Below, in pieces: positions 26,301 through 34,670 of a DNA stretch of 64,000 bases. A program made the position numbers and the translations under genes. The stretch is from Kordia algicida. Lineage in GTDB: Bacteria > Bacteroidota > Bacteroidia > Flavobacteriales > Flavobacteriaceae. Position 1 is the first letter of the stretch; each line of letters begins with the position of its first letter. Under the pieces are notes generated by a model. The model made no database searches. It saw only the letters and a program-made list of their open reading frames with translations, and was not told the DNA's origin. The stretch lies in the NCBI RefSeq assembly GCF_051013375.1, contig NZ_CP142125.1, one strand, 5' to 3'.

Positions 26301-27723
26301 CATTCTGATCTATAGCAATATGTATACCACCGCTACCACCATATTGATTTTCTATGGTAACATTTAAAATCTCATCGTTTGGATATGGTTTTAACTGTGA
26401 CAAATAAGTATTGGCAAATTTTGTATCTATGTCTAAAATAGAAACCCAAGAAAAGTTTTTACTGTAGTTTAGTTTTGTATTACTACTGAAAGATTGATTT
26501 AGAGCCAAAAGCTTTCCTTCTCCCTGAATAAACAATGCATTATTTTTCACTAAAAATGTATAATCATAATCGTCAGTTTTGATGACACCTAATTCGGTAT
26601 CTTTAAATTCTCCTAAGTCTTTTAGAGAAACAATTTCTCCTGTTTTAAAAGGCAACGGCTCATTAGTTGAAAAATTTATATTTAAAATAAGCTCATTGGT
26701 ATCGGTATTTCTACTAATTGAAAAGCCACCTTGTGCGCCATATTTATTTTCTAAATCAGCCGTTAGAATACCTTCATTTTTGTATTGGCTTAATTTTTTT
26801 TGATATTGTTCTGCTAATTCTTTGTCAACCAATACCAAATCTACCCATGAGAAATTTTGTCCTGATAAAAGTCCTGTTTGTGTAGTTGTAGTTACCACAA
26901 TATCATCGGATGCTTTTGGAGGTATGACGTAGGTTAAATTTTCAAACTTGTCATACACATAATAGGTATCATGCTTTTTATTTTTATTAAAATTTCGCTT
27001 TAAGATTACGCGTCCTAATTTGTCTACATATTCTTCTGTGGTATGATCTTTTAAAAAAGGTTGATTGGACGTCCAATTCTCATCTTTTACGATCTTTTTT
27101 TGAAGCGTACCTTCTCCATAATAGTTAATAAATTCAAGCTGAGTTTGCTCTGTATCATTATTTGGATGCGATACACCAAAGCGCATCACATTATCCTTAG
27201 CGATATTTCCTTCTTCAAAAGTATTTACTTGATATTCAAACTTGACAGCATGGTCGTTGTCTGAATTTGGATTGATTGCCCAAGAGTTTCCTGGCGCACC
27301 TTGTTTTAATGGTCTACTAAGCGGAGAATTATCATATACTGTTTCAGCAAATGGATTTAGCGTATTTTCATACTTTTCAGTATTGTAAAAAGTAGCCTGA
27401 TTGTTAATGGAATTTGCATGTATATTTCCATTTTGGGAACTTGTTGCATACGGAAGGTATTCTTTGGTCATACGTCCATATTGGTCATAGACTATTGGTA
27501 CAACAATATCTTGTTGCCCTCCTCCTGCTTTTACGGATATTTTTTGAAAAGGTCTGCCTAGTCCATCAAAATAAGTAATAGATTCTAGTTTTTGATTCTC
27601 TGGAATATTTCCGTTTTGCGTTTGGTTTTGATAAACGGTAGTTTTCGTATAATTTTCTGAGGTAGTTTGTCCCATGACTAACATTGGAACTACTACCAAA
27701 AATATGTATAATAGCTTTTTCAT
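23356..27723 (-). CDS. RHS repeat protein with variable C-terminal tip (polymorphic toxin-like)
   Basis: 1455 aa using ATG 27723 (MKKLLYIFLVVVPMLVMG signal peptide) rather than the frame start at 27753, which overlaps the upstream gene. The N-terminus matches the DUF6443-type start of Bacteroidota RHS proteins (ESITYFDGLGRPFQ). Many YD-type repeats follow (YDKLGILES, YDALNRITSAM). The RHS core ends near residue 1230 with ENDELGLEWLDFSARNYNAS and GRWMNIDPLAED ... NPIYFIDPDGM. The ~220 residues after this are unlike the core, with a Ser/Asn/Gly-rich linker and a short C-terminal domain not recognised as a known toxin. Likely secreted and cell-surface. Confidence 0.85.
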   Translation of the reverse strand: MKKLLYIFLVVVPMLVMGQTTSENYTKTTVYQNQTQNGNIPENQKLESITYFDGLGRPFQKISVKAGGGQQDIVVPIVYDQYGRMTKEYLPYATSSQNGNIHANSINNQATFYNTEKYENTLNPFAETVYDNSPLSRPLKQGAPGNSWAINPNSDNDHAVKFEYQVNTFEEGNIAKDNVMRFGVSHPNNDTEQTQLEFINYYGEGTLQKKIVKDENWTSNQPFLKDHTTEEYVDKLGRVILKRNFNKNKKHDTYYVYDKFENLTYVIPPKASDDIVVTTTTQTGLLSGQNFSWVDLVLVDKELAEQYQKKLSQYKNEGILTADLENKYGAQGGFSISRNTDTNELILNINFSTNEPLPFKTGEIVSLKDLGEFKDTELGVIKTDDYDYTFLVKNNALFIQGEGKLLALNQSFSSNTKLNYSKNFSWVSILDIDTKFANTYLSQLKPYPNDEILNVTIENQYGGSGGIHIAIDQNDVVSLHMNINTTTPLAFREGLVVDLGLKRRIADVTLGTFSAEGFTYEFSIKENALHISGSGTITSAFPIFTGTQPSTTTNYSIATEVLQGLCYIYHYDNRNRVVEKKIPGKGWEYIVYDRLNRPALLQDAKLRLDDKWFVTQYDALNRPVMTGLYWKEGNSWTRRQMQEAVDNSQNLNAFRVATPINNDNHYYDGFAFPGIKEIHAINYYEDYNFNESSLTLPSNSQIYGVQISSDTRTLPTGTKIRVLGTDDWITTITHYDQKGRPIYVASKNEYLSSFDITETKLNFTGKVLESKLVHTKNGNTPIITIDRFTYDSSGRLLTQKQQINDQEEELIVANTYDKLGILESKKVGNTEVNPLQEIDYSYTIRGWLKAINDVNTNDVNKLFSFKINYDNPDLNQTTHLFNGNISETHWKTANDMNLRSYSYNYDALNRITSAMYQSGQTLSSLANNDIENYSLNNVSYDKSGNILSLERMGVTQVANPTVDIIDQLTYNYASNSNTLVKVTDVADNAGFKDVNTTENDYMYDVNGNMTSDINKGIIPNGITYNHLNLPTTINFGDQGSISYIYDATGIKMAKIVQENNSFVKTQYAGNFIYKVDNANVESLVFFNHPEGYVEPTNDNTFSYTFQFKDYLGNIRLSYQDFDDNGVIDSNTEIKEESNYYPFGLKHNGYNNIVVGRSHNYGFSGKEENDELGLEWLDFSARNYNASIGRWMNIDPLAEDMRRHSPYNYAFNNPIYFIDPDGMKPFGTGDGDECTACKAIPNGAIFGGADLTKNKGSKVIEDEIRKVIKENNYSIFPVTPLEASSIEQIRNMVQDNITLNEGGSSIVDIVYETMGDLDLVADDKIQISYDGAEYDPETLVYLGTDQVVISEDNRNNNSGTTSTSNSSTIGGKGTLGTKNNSAEGSVSNTNSSSQSSSNSNGGGSTTTSKPKVHNYTANIYHTYTITYYNNGISNGVKRSQITIKANTKFSTLIKID

Positions 27724-27724
27724 T

Positions 27725-30700
27725 TTAGTCATTATTTTTATAATTGTATTCATTGGTACTTATTAAATTTTGATCTGCATCCCTCACAGTTTTAAGCCTG
27801 TTAAACTCATCATATTCATAATACATCGTATATCCTCTAGCATCTGTCATACTAGTAATTCCTATAAGCGGATCATACGTATATGAGGAGACATTTGCCG
27901 TTGGAAAAGCATCACGAAGATTTTGTAAGGCTTGACGTAGATCGTCTTCTGACACTGTATTATTATCGTTGTCAGAAGCTTGCTTTACAACGGCAATAAT
28001 ATCATTTTGAGTATTTGTAAAGTCAGCATAGGAAGCGTTTTGAATTTTAGCAATGGGTTTGGTGCTATTATATCCCCAAATCAGACAGGTATGAATTCCA
28101 TTTTCGTTATGAAATTCCAACACATTTCCATTTAAGTCTCTTTTATCAATTGTTGACAATGTCGTGAAGTCATTAGTTCCCTTAGCTACTTGATTACTTT
28201 TATGATTTATAACTCCTTCAAATACATCAAAATTGTACTTCGCTCTTGATAGTAATTGACTTTGGTTACTAAGTATACGTATATTTTTATGAGAGACAGG
28301 AGTCGCAATTCGATTTTGAGTTACCAAACTATTTACATAAGGTTCATTTGAAACTTCTGATTCAAAAGGGTAGACAAATACTGATTTTTCAATACTTAGA
28401 TCTGTAATATATCTCTGCTCTTTTACAAAAGGATAGTTAGCATCATAAACGATTTGTTGGGTTGTACTAAAGTTTCCATTGTCTACATAATCAGTTGTGA
28501 TTACTTTTGTGTTTAGATTTCGTTCTATATTAATAACAGAGGTATGATAAAAAACACCAGCTGTACCACCTTGTGTGAATGGACTACCAGAGACAGTTGT
28601 TCTGTAATTTAAATCAACAGTATTAAAAGCATCATAATCATACTGATAAGTTATATGTTGCTTCATATTTTCACTTTGGGTAAAATGCTTTTCACTGATT
28701 AACTTTCCTCTTTTAATATCATAATCAATAACATTTAAACTCGGATAAGAACTGTTACTTGTTAGAAATACATAAGGATTATTGACATTATCGGCATTTA
28801 CTGTTGTTTCCAATTCATTTGGAAATGTATTTGATGTTGTATAGGTATACTCAGAATATCCGTTACCATTTTCTTTTTTTACCACTCTAGCATAGCCGAC
28901 AAAACTACCATCGGTAAGTTCTAAACTATTTTTAGTTTTATCAAAATAGGTAAAATAACGTTTCCAATCATTTTCAGGAGCAGTCATTGAAAAATGGTGG
29001 AAAGAATAATTACTTGGCGCATCACTGTATTTATTGATGTACGCAAAGGTTGGCATACGATTGATATAGCCTGAGCTTGTTCCGTTAGGATGGGTATACT
29101 CATAAAATATATTTCTAGTACCACCACGACCATCGTGAAGTGTTTGTTGCTTTATTCTTGCGCCACCCGCGATGTATTGCGCTCCTTGTAAATTAAAAGT
29201 ATGATTTTCATATTTAAAATGTGCACTTCCACCTGTTGGATATTTTATGGTTTTCAGCGTAGCAGTTAAAGAATATGTGTTGGATTCTAATGAGTACTGC
29301 CCATGAATGATTCTGTAATTACTACCATTTGTTCTTTTAAAAGGTAGTACAGAGTTCCCACCTTGATTTTTATAGAAATGTAGCATTGCATTGGGTGGAA
29401 TTTCAGACTCATCATTGGAAGACCATTCAAAACCATTATTATTGAAATAGCCTAAAAAGTCTCTTTGAAACGAATCCCTTCTTGGCAGTGGATTGTCATA
29501 GTTATAATCAAACTCATGTACCTTAGCATTTACTGCGGTGTTTCCAATTGGTAATTCTTTTACTTTATCCAATCGTAATCGCTTACATTCTTTTTCGTTA
29601 CAATTCTCTAAAGAATTGAAATAAGAATATTCAAACTCAAAATGTTTGATAAGTTGACCGAAATTATTTTTTACTAAAATTTCAGTAAGTGCTTTTTCTC
29701 CAAGATCATCAATTCTATTTAATCCGTAGATAAATTCTACTGTTCCTTCGTCCCATGTGATTTTTTTAAGCCGATTTGCTTTAGTGGTTCTAGTAGAAAC
29801 AGTGCTTTGAAAATCCATATCATAAGTCCCATTTCCAAGTGATACGTCAGATATAGTAGTGTAGTAATAATCATAAAGATCATCAGTGTCTAAAGGATCT
29901 TGATAGGTAGCGGTAATATTTTTGATTCTTTCGGGAATTGCCTTGACATAGGCTTCATATTCAAAAATAACCTCTCTGTTATGAATTGGGTCAATGATTT
30001 TTGATAAATTCCAATTGGTAGAACCAAGTCCCTGGTTTGCTGAGTCCCAAACTCCATGATAGGTACTTTCGCTATAATCTTTAGTATCAAAAATATATTT
30101 AAGTCCATTGGTATTGACAATTTCAAACGAAGGAAAATCCAAGTACTGATAATTATAAAAAGGTATTCCATTTTGATAAAAATCAGCAGGTTCATTGCCA
30201 TGTGAGATATCAACTAATCTAGGAATAGTTGTTGTTGTCCTTTGTATTAGATTTTGAACTTTTACACCAGAATGATCTAAAAAGATAGCATTGTACTTTC
30301 GATTTGCAAAAGGTGTTGTATTGTCATTAGGAAATTTATCTTCTAAATAGAATTTAGAACTAAGTCCTGGAGCGTTGGCATAAAAGAAATCAGGAGAAGA
30401 ATCAATTTTACTCCATTCTTCTGCTTCTTCTGAATCAGAATGTACCATTCCTGTAGCACTATTAAAACTAAATGGCTCAGGAGATTTACCTCTATGATAT
30501 CCTATTTGCGTTACAATCGTTTCAAAACTACCAGCGTTATCTCCTGTATCGTCAGGAACACTATAACCTGTACCATAGAAATCATCATCATTTAAATCAC
30601 GGACAATTTTTAAAATACTTCCATTCGCATTTAAACTCCATCCTAAGCCTACATTGGATGCGATATCACTTACTTTTATTCCTGAAGTATTATAACTTAG

Positions 30701-30961
30701 AGAAATGGGAACATTGATGTCTCCAATTGAAATATCATAAATGGGAACTCCAACATTAATTTTTCCTGTATATAAATTCTCAGGAATTAGTTTGCTTTCG
30801 TGGAAAGCTTTTACCGATGGTGTTGCAAAAACATCATCGCCTGGCGCACCTCTAAAATAATTGGGTTTGCCATCTTGCGCATTTGTGAATTGTATACAAA
30901 CAAGACACAAAAAATTCATTAAAAAGATTTTTTTCACTTTTAAAAATTTTAAATTAAACAT
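27725..30961 (-). CDS. RHS/YD-repeat secreted protein, partner of the downstream RHS gene
   Basis: 1078 aa with a signal peptide (IFLMNFLCLVCIQFTNAQ). The N-terminus resembles SpvB/Tc-toxin-like beta shells of Bacteroidota RHS pairs (GKINVGVPIYDISIGDINVP, LGWSLNANG). The C-terminus holds YD repeats (YTYDPLIGITSMTDARGYTM, YEYDEFNRLKTV). It ends 1 bp before the start of the second RHS gene. In such two-gene arrangements the first protein likely supplies the outer shell and the second carries the core and tip. No enzyme motif was found. Confidence 0.82.
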   Translation of the reverse strand: MFNLKFLKVKKIFLMNFLCLVCIQFTNAQDGKPNYFRGAPGDDVFATPSVKAFHESKLIPENLYTGKINVGVPIYDISIGDINVPISLSYNTSGIKVSDIASNVGLGWSLNANGSILKIVRDLNDDDFYGTGYSVPDDTGDNAGSFETIVTQIGYHRGKSPEPFSFNSATGMVHSDSEEAEEWSKIDSSPDFFYANAPGLSSKFYLEDKFPNDNTTPFANRKYNAIFLDHSGVKVQNLIQRTTTTIPRLVDISHGNEPADFYQNGIPFYNYQYLDFPSFEIVNTNGLKYIFDTKDYSESTYHGVWDSANQGLGSTNWNLSKIIDPIHNREVIFEYEAYVKAIPERIKNITATYQDPLDTDDLYDYYYTTISDVSLGNGTYDMDFQSTVSTRTTKANRLKKITWDEGTVEFIYGLNRIDDLGEKALTEILVKNNFGQLIKHFEFEYSYFNSLENCNEKECKRLRLDKVKELPIGNTAVNAKVHEFDYNYDNPLPRRDSFQRDFLGYFNNNGFEWSSNDESEIPPNAMLHFYKNQGGNSVLPFKRTNGSNYRIIHGQYSLESNTYSLTATLKTIKYPTGGSAHFKYENHTFNLQGAQYIAGGARIKQQTLHDGRGGTRNIFYEYTHPNGTSSGYINRMPTFAYINKYSDAPSNYSFHHFSMTAPENDWKRYFTYFDKTKNSLELTDGSFVGYARVVKKENGNGYSEYTYTTSNTFPNELETTVNADNVNNPYVFLTSNSSYPSLNVIDYDIKRGKLISEKHFTQSENMKQHITYQYDYDAFNTVDLNYRTTVSGSPFTQGGTAGVFYHTSVINIERNLNTKVITTDYVDNGNFSTTQQIVYDANYPFVKEQRYITDLSIEKSVFVYPFESEVSNEPYVNSLVTQNRIATPVSHKNIRILSNQSQLLSRAKYNFDVFEGVINHKSNQVAKGTNDFTTLSTIDKRDLNGNVLEFHNENGIHTCLIWGYNSTKPIAKIQNASYADFTNTQNDIIAVVKQASDNDNNTVSEDDLRQALQNLRDAFPTANVSSYTYDPLIGITSMTDARGYTMYYEYDEFNRLKTVRDADQNLISTNEYNYKNND

Positions 30962-30968
30962 AAAATTT

Positions 30969-30986
30969 GTGGAGTAGTGACTCCAC
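30969..30986. promoter_or_regulatory. Hairpin just upstream of the RHS pair
   Basis: GTGGAGT and ACTCCAC pair across a 4-nt loop, 8 bp before the start of the first RHS gene, where the structure could affect translation initiation. Confidence 0.4.
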
Positions 30987-31061
30987 TTTTGAGTAGGCTA
31001 TTTTTTCACAATATGATTGTATTATGCTGTAGGTTTTAGGGAATTTATTTCTATAAACTTT

Positions 31062-31436
31062 TTATGCACTCTGTAAATACTTTGAGAACGTATTATTTTT
31101 TCGATAACTCACAGGCAAGGTTATTTCTCCTTTTAAATGGACTAATCGGTATTTACGCTCATATAATTTCAGGTTAGAAAGATTGATTAGGTAGGAGCGA
31201 TGAATACGAAGAAATCCATTACCTGAGAGTTCATCCTCATAATAGCCTATCGGCTTGCAACTGAGGAATCTTTTTCCATTAATTAAATGAAACCATGTGT
31301 AACATTCGTTAGCTTCGATGTAGTTAATATTTTCTTTTAATATGTACGCTCCTTTGTGTTTTGCTCCTAAACGTATATGTTTGTCGCTGTTTAAAACGCC
31401 CTGCCTGTAACTTTTTGTTTCTCTTTTGATTTTCAT
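31062..31436 (-). CDS. LytTR-domain DNA-binding regulator
   Basis: 124-aa protein that is almost only a LytTR domain: INYIEANECYTWFHL, FLRIHRSYLINLSNL and the closing LPVSYRKN pattern. There is no receiver domain, so it is a stand-alone regulator. It lies 100 bp upstream of the RHS pair on the same strand and is a candidate activator of that locus. A 21-bp-spaced direct repeat upstream of its own gene fits a LytTR binding site and autoregulation. Confidence 0.85.
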   Translation of the reverse strand: MKIKRETKSYRQGVLNSDKHIRLGAKHKGAYILKENINYIEANECYTWFHLINGKRFLSCKPIGYYEDELSGNGFLRIHRSYLINLSNLKLYERKYRLVHLKGEITLPVSYRKNNTFSKYLQSA

Positions 31437-31546
31437 GTGTTATTGTTTTTAAAATTCAAATATTTTAGGTTGGCGTGATTAATTAGAAAGTGGTTTTGCA
31501 AATCAAAGTAGATCACTTTTCCTGTTTGATACAATTTTTTTGTGTA

Positions 31547-31582
31547 AGCGTCATATTTCGACCAACGAGCGTCATGTTTTGA
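31547..31582. promoter_or_regulatory. Direct repeat, candidate LytTR operator
   Basis: AGCGTCATATTTCGA (31547-31561) and AGCGTCATGTTTTGA (31568-31582) are 21 bp apart, two helical turns. This is the arrangement LytTR regulators bind. It lies 111 bp upstream of the LytTR gene start. Confidence 0.6.
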
Positions 31583-31782
31583 TGAATATTTATGTTTTTT
31601 CTTGTTAATTATATGTTAACGATTAATTTTAATCATAAGGATTCCCTTTGCAAAAATGTTTAAAGTCATCAAATTTTCGCATGTAATTTAAATTGCAATC
31701 CTGTCACTGCAGTAAAGATTTTTCTTTTGTTTATTAACAACTTAAATTGGAATAACTATTACTAAAGAAAATTCTTAACCAC

Positions 31783-31809
31783 TATGTAAACATAACAAAA
31801 GTTTACATA
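31783..31809. promoter_or_regulatory. Inverted repeat TATGTAAAC / GTTTACATA
   Basis: Perfect 9-bp arms with a 9-nt spacer in the intergenic region. A transcription-factor operator is likely, but the cognate regulator is unknown. Confidence 0.4.
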
Positions 31810-32351
31810 AATGGGTTAACTTTTATTGATATTGAGTGGATAATTATTATTAAACCTTACTTTTATTACGCTTTTCACGTATAAGGCTAATTAATATTGA
31901 AAAGTTGTAATATGTATGAAGCTTAAAAGTTACAATTCAAAACAAGAATATCATCAAAGTCAGTTGTATAGTTTTGCGATAAATTATTCTGACGCATTGC
32001 CCAAGAGGGATCTAATTTTTTGCTTGCAATATTTAAGATGTTTTTTTCCATATTTAGAGTTCAAACGGTCAATGGTTACATCAGTTGTTTATGATCCGAA
32101 TTACAAGCTTCAAACATATTAAGTTGTTGAGTATTGTCTGGAACTAATCCCATGACCATAATCCCCGCTTTTTTAAATTAGTAGCCTTTTTTTGAACATT
32201 GTTTTATACTAATAGAGTCTAAAACTTAGTTCTTCCTAAAAAATATATAAGCGTCAAAAATAAAACACACACGTTCGTTACCTTGTCACTATCAATTTTC
32301 CCTATTCTGAGCCTGTTAGAATACACGAATTGATATTGAAAAAGAACGTAG

Positions 32352-32774
32352 ATGAAACTCCATAAAAAATCATTAGCAAACCATAAAGTTAAAGCATTTA
32401 ACTTACAAGAAATCCTGATCGTACTGGCGATCATCGGGATTTTACTCTTATTAGCGCTTCCTAATTTAATGCCGTATATCTCCAAGGCAAAATCTATAGA
32501 AGCGCAAACACAACTCAAAGCGATTCACTCCATGCAAACGCAGTATCGCTATTTGTATTCGCGTTACTCTAACGACTTTAACGAAATAGATTTTCAACCA
32601 CCAATTACAGCAGACAAAGGAGGCACAGCACGGTATCGCTATGAAATAACTGTAGCAGAAGGCGCAACATTCAAAGCGCGCGCAGAAGCTGTGGAAGACT
32701 TTGATGGAGATGGAGTTCGTAACGTATGGGAAATTGATGAAAAAGGCAATCCAAAAGAAATAGTAAAAGATTGA
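32352..32774 (+). CDS. Type II secretion/type IV pilus-like major pseudopilin (GspG-like)
   Basis: 140-aa prepilin-like protein. The cleavage region reads KVKA^FNLQE with glutamate at mature position 5, followed by a hydrophobic helix (ILIVLAIIGILLLLALPNL) and the GspG-like start of the globular part (KAKSIEAQTQLKAIHSMQ). A possible Ca-binding motif DFDGDGVRNVWEID occurs near the C-terminus. The residue before the cut is alanine instead of the usual glycine. First gene of a plus-strand run encoding the secretion machine. It should form the periplasmic pseudopilus. Confidence 0.85.
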   Translation: MKLHKKSLANHKVKAFNLQEILIVLAIIGILLLLALPNLMPYISKAKSIEAQTQLKAIHSMQTQYRYLYSRYSNDFNEIDFQPPITADKGGTARYRYEITVAEGATFKARAEAVEDFDGDGVRNVWEIDEKGNPKEIVKD

Positions 32775-33253
32775 TAGTTCTTATTAAAATCATATTAATC
32801 CTATCGCTTATGAGCATACTTTTTCAAGATATCAAAGAAAGAAAAGTGTATTGGTTTCTATTTCCAATAGTCGCGTGTACAGCTTCATATTTGTACTATA
32901 CGAACACTTTTTTTGAACTATTTTGGAGAACATCACTTATCAATCTAGGGATTATTTTTAGTATTATTTTAGTGCTTCAAGTCTATTCAAAATTCAAATT
33001 ACAAACAGACTTACAACATGTTTTCGGTTTAGGTGATGTCCTATTTTTTCTAGCAGTAAGTATCGCATTTCCCATAGCAACATTTATCATATTCTTTGTG
33101 TTTTCCTTATTATTTTCTCTGTTCTTACATATACTACTTAAAAATAAAACACAGGAAACATCCGTACCACTCGCAGGCTATATGAGTCTATTTTTTATGA
33201 CTGTCTATCTACTGAATTGGACAGGTTTTTTATCCAATATATACAGCATCTAA
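32771..33253 (+). CDS. Short prepilin peptidase (A24 family)
   Basis: 160-aa multi-pass membrane protein with the two catalytic aspartates of A24 peptidases visible in FQDIKERKVYW and FGLGDVLFF. The N-terminal methyltransferase part of long PilD/GspO proteins is missing, as in TadV-type enzymes. The start is TTG at 32771, overlapping the pseudopilin stop; starting at ATG 32810 would delete the first membrane helix. It is expected to cleave the four prepilin-like proteins of this cluster. Confidence 0.8.
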   Translation: MIVLIKIILILSLMSILFQDIKERKVYWFLFPIVACTASYLYYTNTFFELFWRTSLINLGIIFSIILVLQVYSKFKLQTDLQHVFGLGDVLFFLAVSIAFPIATFIIFFVFSLLFSLFLHILLKNKTQETSVPLAGYMSLFFMTVYLLNWTGFLSNIYSI

Positions 33254-33254
33254 A

Positions 33255-34664
33255 ATGGAAGTACAAGACTACAACATACACGTCTCGTTGCAGCAACTCA
33301 TTAGCAGTTCGCAAGCGTATCACTATCGCATTGTTCCAAAAGAAAATGAAAATGGAATCATTACGTTTTTAGCGGAAGCTACCGATGAATCCTTAAAAAA
33401 AGAACTCTCGATTGTTTTTAATCAAAAAATTAATCTTGAAGTAACTACTGCGGAAATAATTGACAAATATTTAGCCACAAACTTTCGCAAAACGACAAGT
33501 AGCAAAGCAGAAGCATTACACTACACAGACGATTTTTTACAAAAAATCATCATGGCAGCAAAAGACATTGGCAGTAGTGATATTCACTTTGAACCGTATG
33601 AACATTCCTGTCGTATTCGTTTTCGATTGGATGGAAAACTAAAAGAACAATATGTCATTCCATCAGCAGAATATCCTGTAATCATCAACAAAATCAAGAT
33701 AAAAGCACAACTTGATATCTCTGAAAAACGATTGCCACAAGACGGACGTATTACAATCAATAATGCGCAAGGAGAATTTGACATTCGGGTATCTTCTCTG
33801 CCAACCTTACACGGAGAAAAAATTGTGCTTCGTATTTTAAGTAAAGACGCCAATCATATCAATTTGGATGAACTTGGTTTTTCTGATGATGAACTATACA
33901 CCTATAAAGAAATCATCAAAAAGCCTAACGGAATCATCTTGATTTCTGGACCGACAGGTTCTGGAAAAACTACCACATTATACGCAACACTCAAACTATT
34001 AAATGATGCAGAAACCAACATTCTCACCATTGAAGATCCGATTGAATATACCTTAGAAGGCATCAATCAAGTGCAACTCAAAGAAAATATTGGGCTCGAT
34101 TTTTCGAGTACACTTCGAACTTTCTTACGTCAAGATCCTGATGTTATCATGGTAGGAGAAATTCGTGATGCAAAAACCGCCAATATGGCAATTCGTGCAG
34201 CGCTTACAGGACATTTGGTATTATCTACCATACACACCAACTCCGCCTGGGCAACGATTTCACGATTGATTGATATGGACATTCCGCCTTTTCTTATCGC
34301 AAGTACGCTGAACATGAGTGTGGCGCAACGATTAGTTCGAAAACTTTGCCATCATTGTAAAAAAGAAGCTTCTATAGCAACAGCGACGTTGCCAAAAGAT
34401 GTTGTACTGCCCAAACATATTAACACACATCATGTGGCAGTTGGTTGTAATGCTTGTTATCAAACAGGATATCTCGGTAGAAAAGCCATCTACGAAATCA
34501 TTCCCATTGGAACACAGCTTATCAATCATATCAAACAAAATGAAACAGAGATTTCAGATTATCTCAAAGAAAAAAATATACACACATTAAAAGATAATGC
34601 AATCACACTTATCGAAAATGGCACAACGTCCATTGAAGAAGTATATGCACTATTATCAAACTAA
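33255..34664 (+). CDS. Type II secretion ATPase GspE/PilB-like
   Basis: 469-aa cytoplasmic ATPase. Walker A GPTGSGKTT (residues 232-240), aspartate box (IEDPIEYTLEG), Walker B-like VGEIRD (about 300) and histidine box TGHLVLSTIHTN (about 317-328) are all intact. A zinc-binding tetracysteine is present near the C-terminus (CHHC, then CNAC). The N1 domain is short compared with classic GspE. It should power pseudopilus assembly. It lies 1 bp after the peptidase gene and 6 bp before the secretin gene. Confidence 0.93.
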   Translation: MEVQDYNIHVSLQQLISSSQAYHYRIVPKENENGIITFLAEATDESLKKELSIVFNQKINLEVTTAEIIDKYLATNFRKTTSSKAEALHYTDDFLQKIIMAAKDIGSSDIHFEPYEHSCRIRFRLDGKLKEQYVIPSAEYPVIINKIKIKAQLDISEKRLPQDGRITINNAQGEFDIRVSSLPTLHGEKIVLRILSKDANHINLDELGFSDDELYTYKEIIKKPNGIILISGPTGSGKTTTLYATLKLLNDAETNILTIEDPIEYTLEGINQVQLKENIGLDFSSTLRTFLRQDPDVIMVGEIRDAKTANMAIRAALTGHLVLSTIHTNSAWATISRLIDMDIPPFLIASTLNMSVAQRLVRKLCHHCKKEASIATATLPKDVVLPKHINTHHVAVGCNACYQTGYLGRKAIYEIIPIGTQLINHIKQNETEISDYLKEKNIHTLKDNAITLIENGTTSIEEVYALLSN

Positions 34665-34670
34665 AAAAGA

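Larger units (their letters stand above)
31437..32351. other. Large intergenic region with regulatory repeats
   Basis: 915 bp without a convincing gene. A 68-codon plus-strand frame at 31916-32122 has no recognisable features and is not called. The stretch holds a direct repeat upstream of the LytTR gene (31547-31582), an inverted repeat TATGTAAAC/GTTTACATA at 31783-31809, and the upstream region of the secretion cluster. The rest is AT-rich and shows nothing further. Confidence 0.55.

Noticed and set aside
31916..32122. 68-codon plus-strand frame in the large intergenic region
   Set aside because: No recognised motif, no coupling to neighbours, isolated in AT-rich DNA. Noise or a remnant is more likely.
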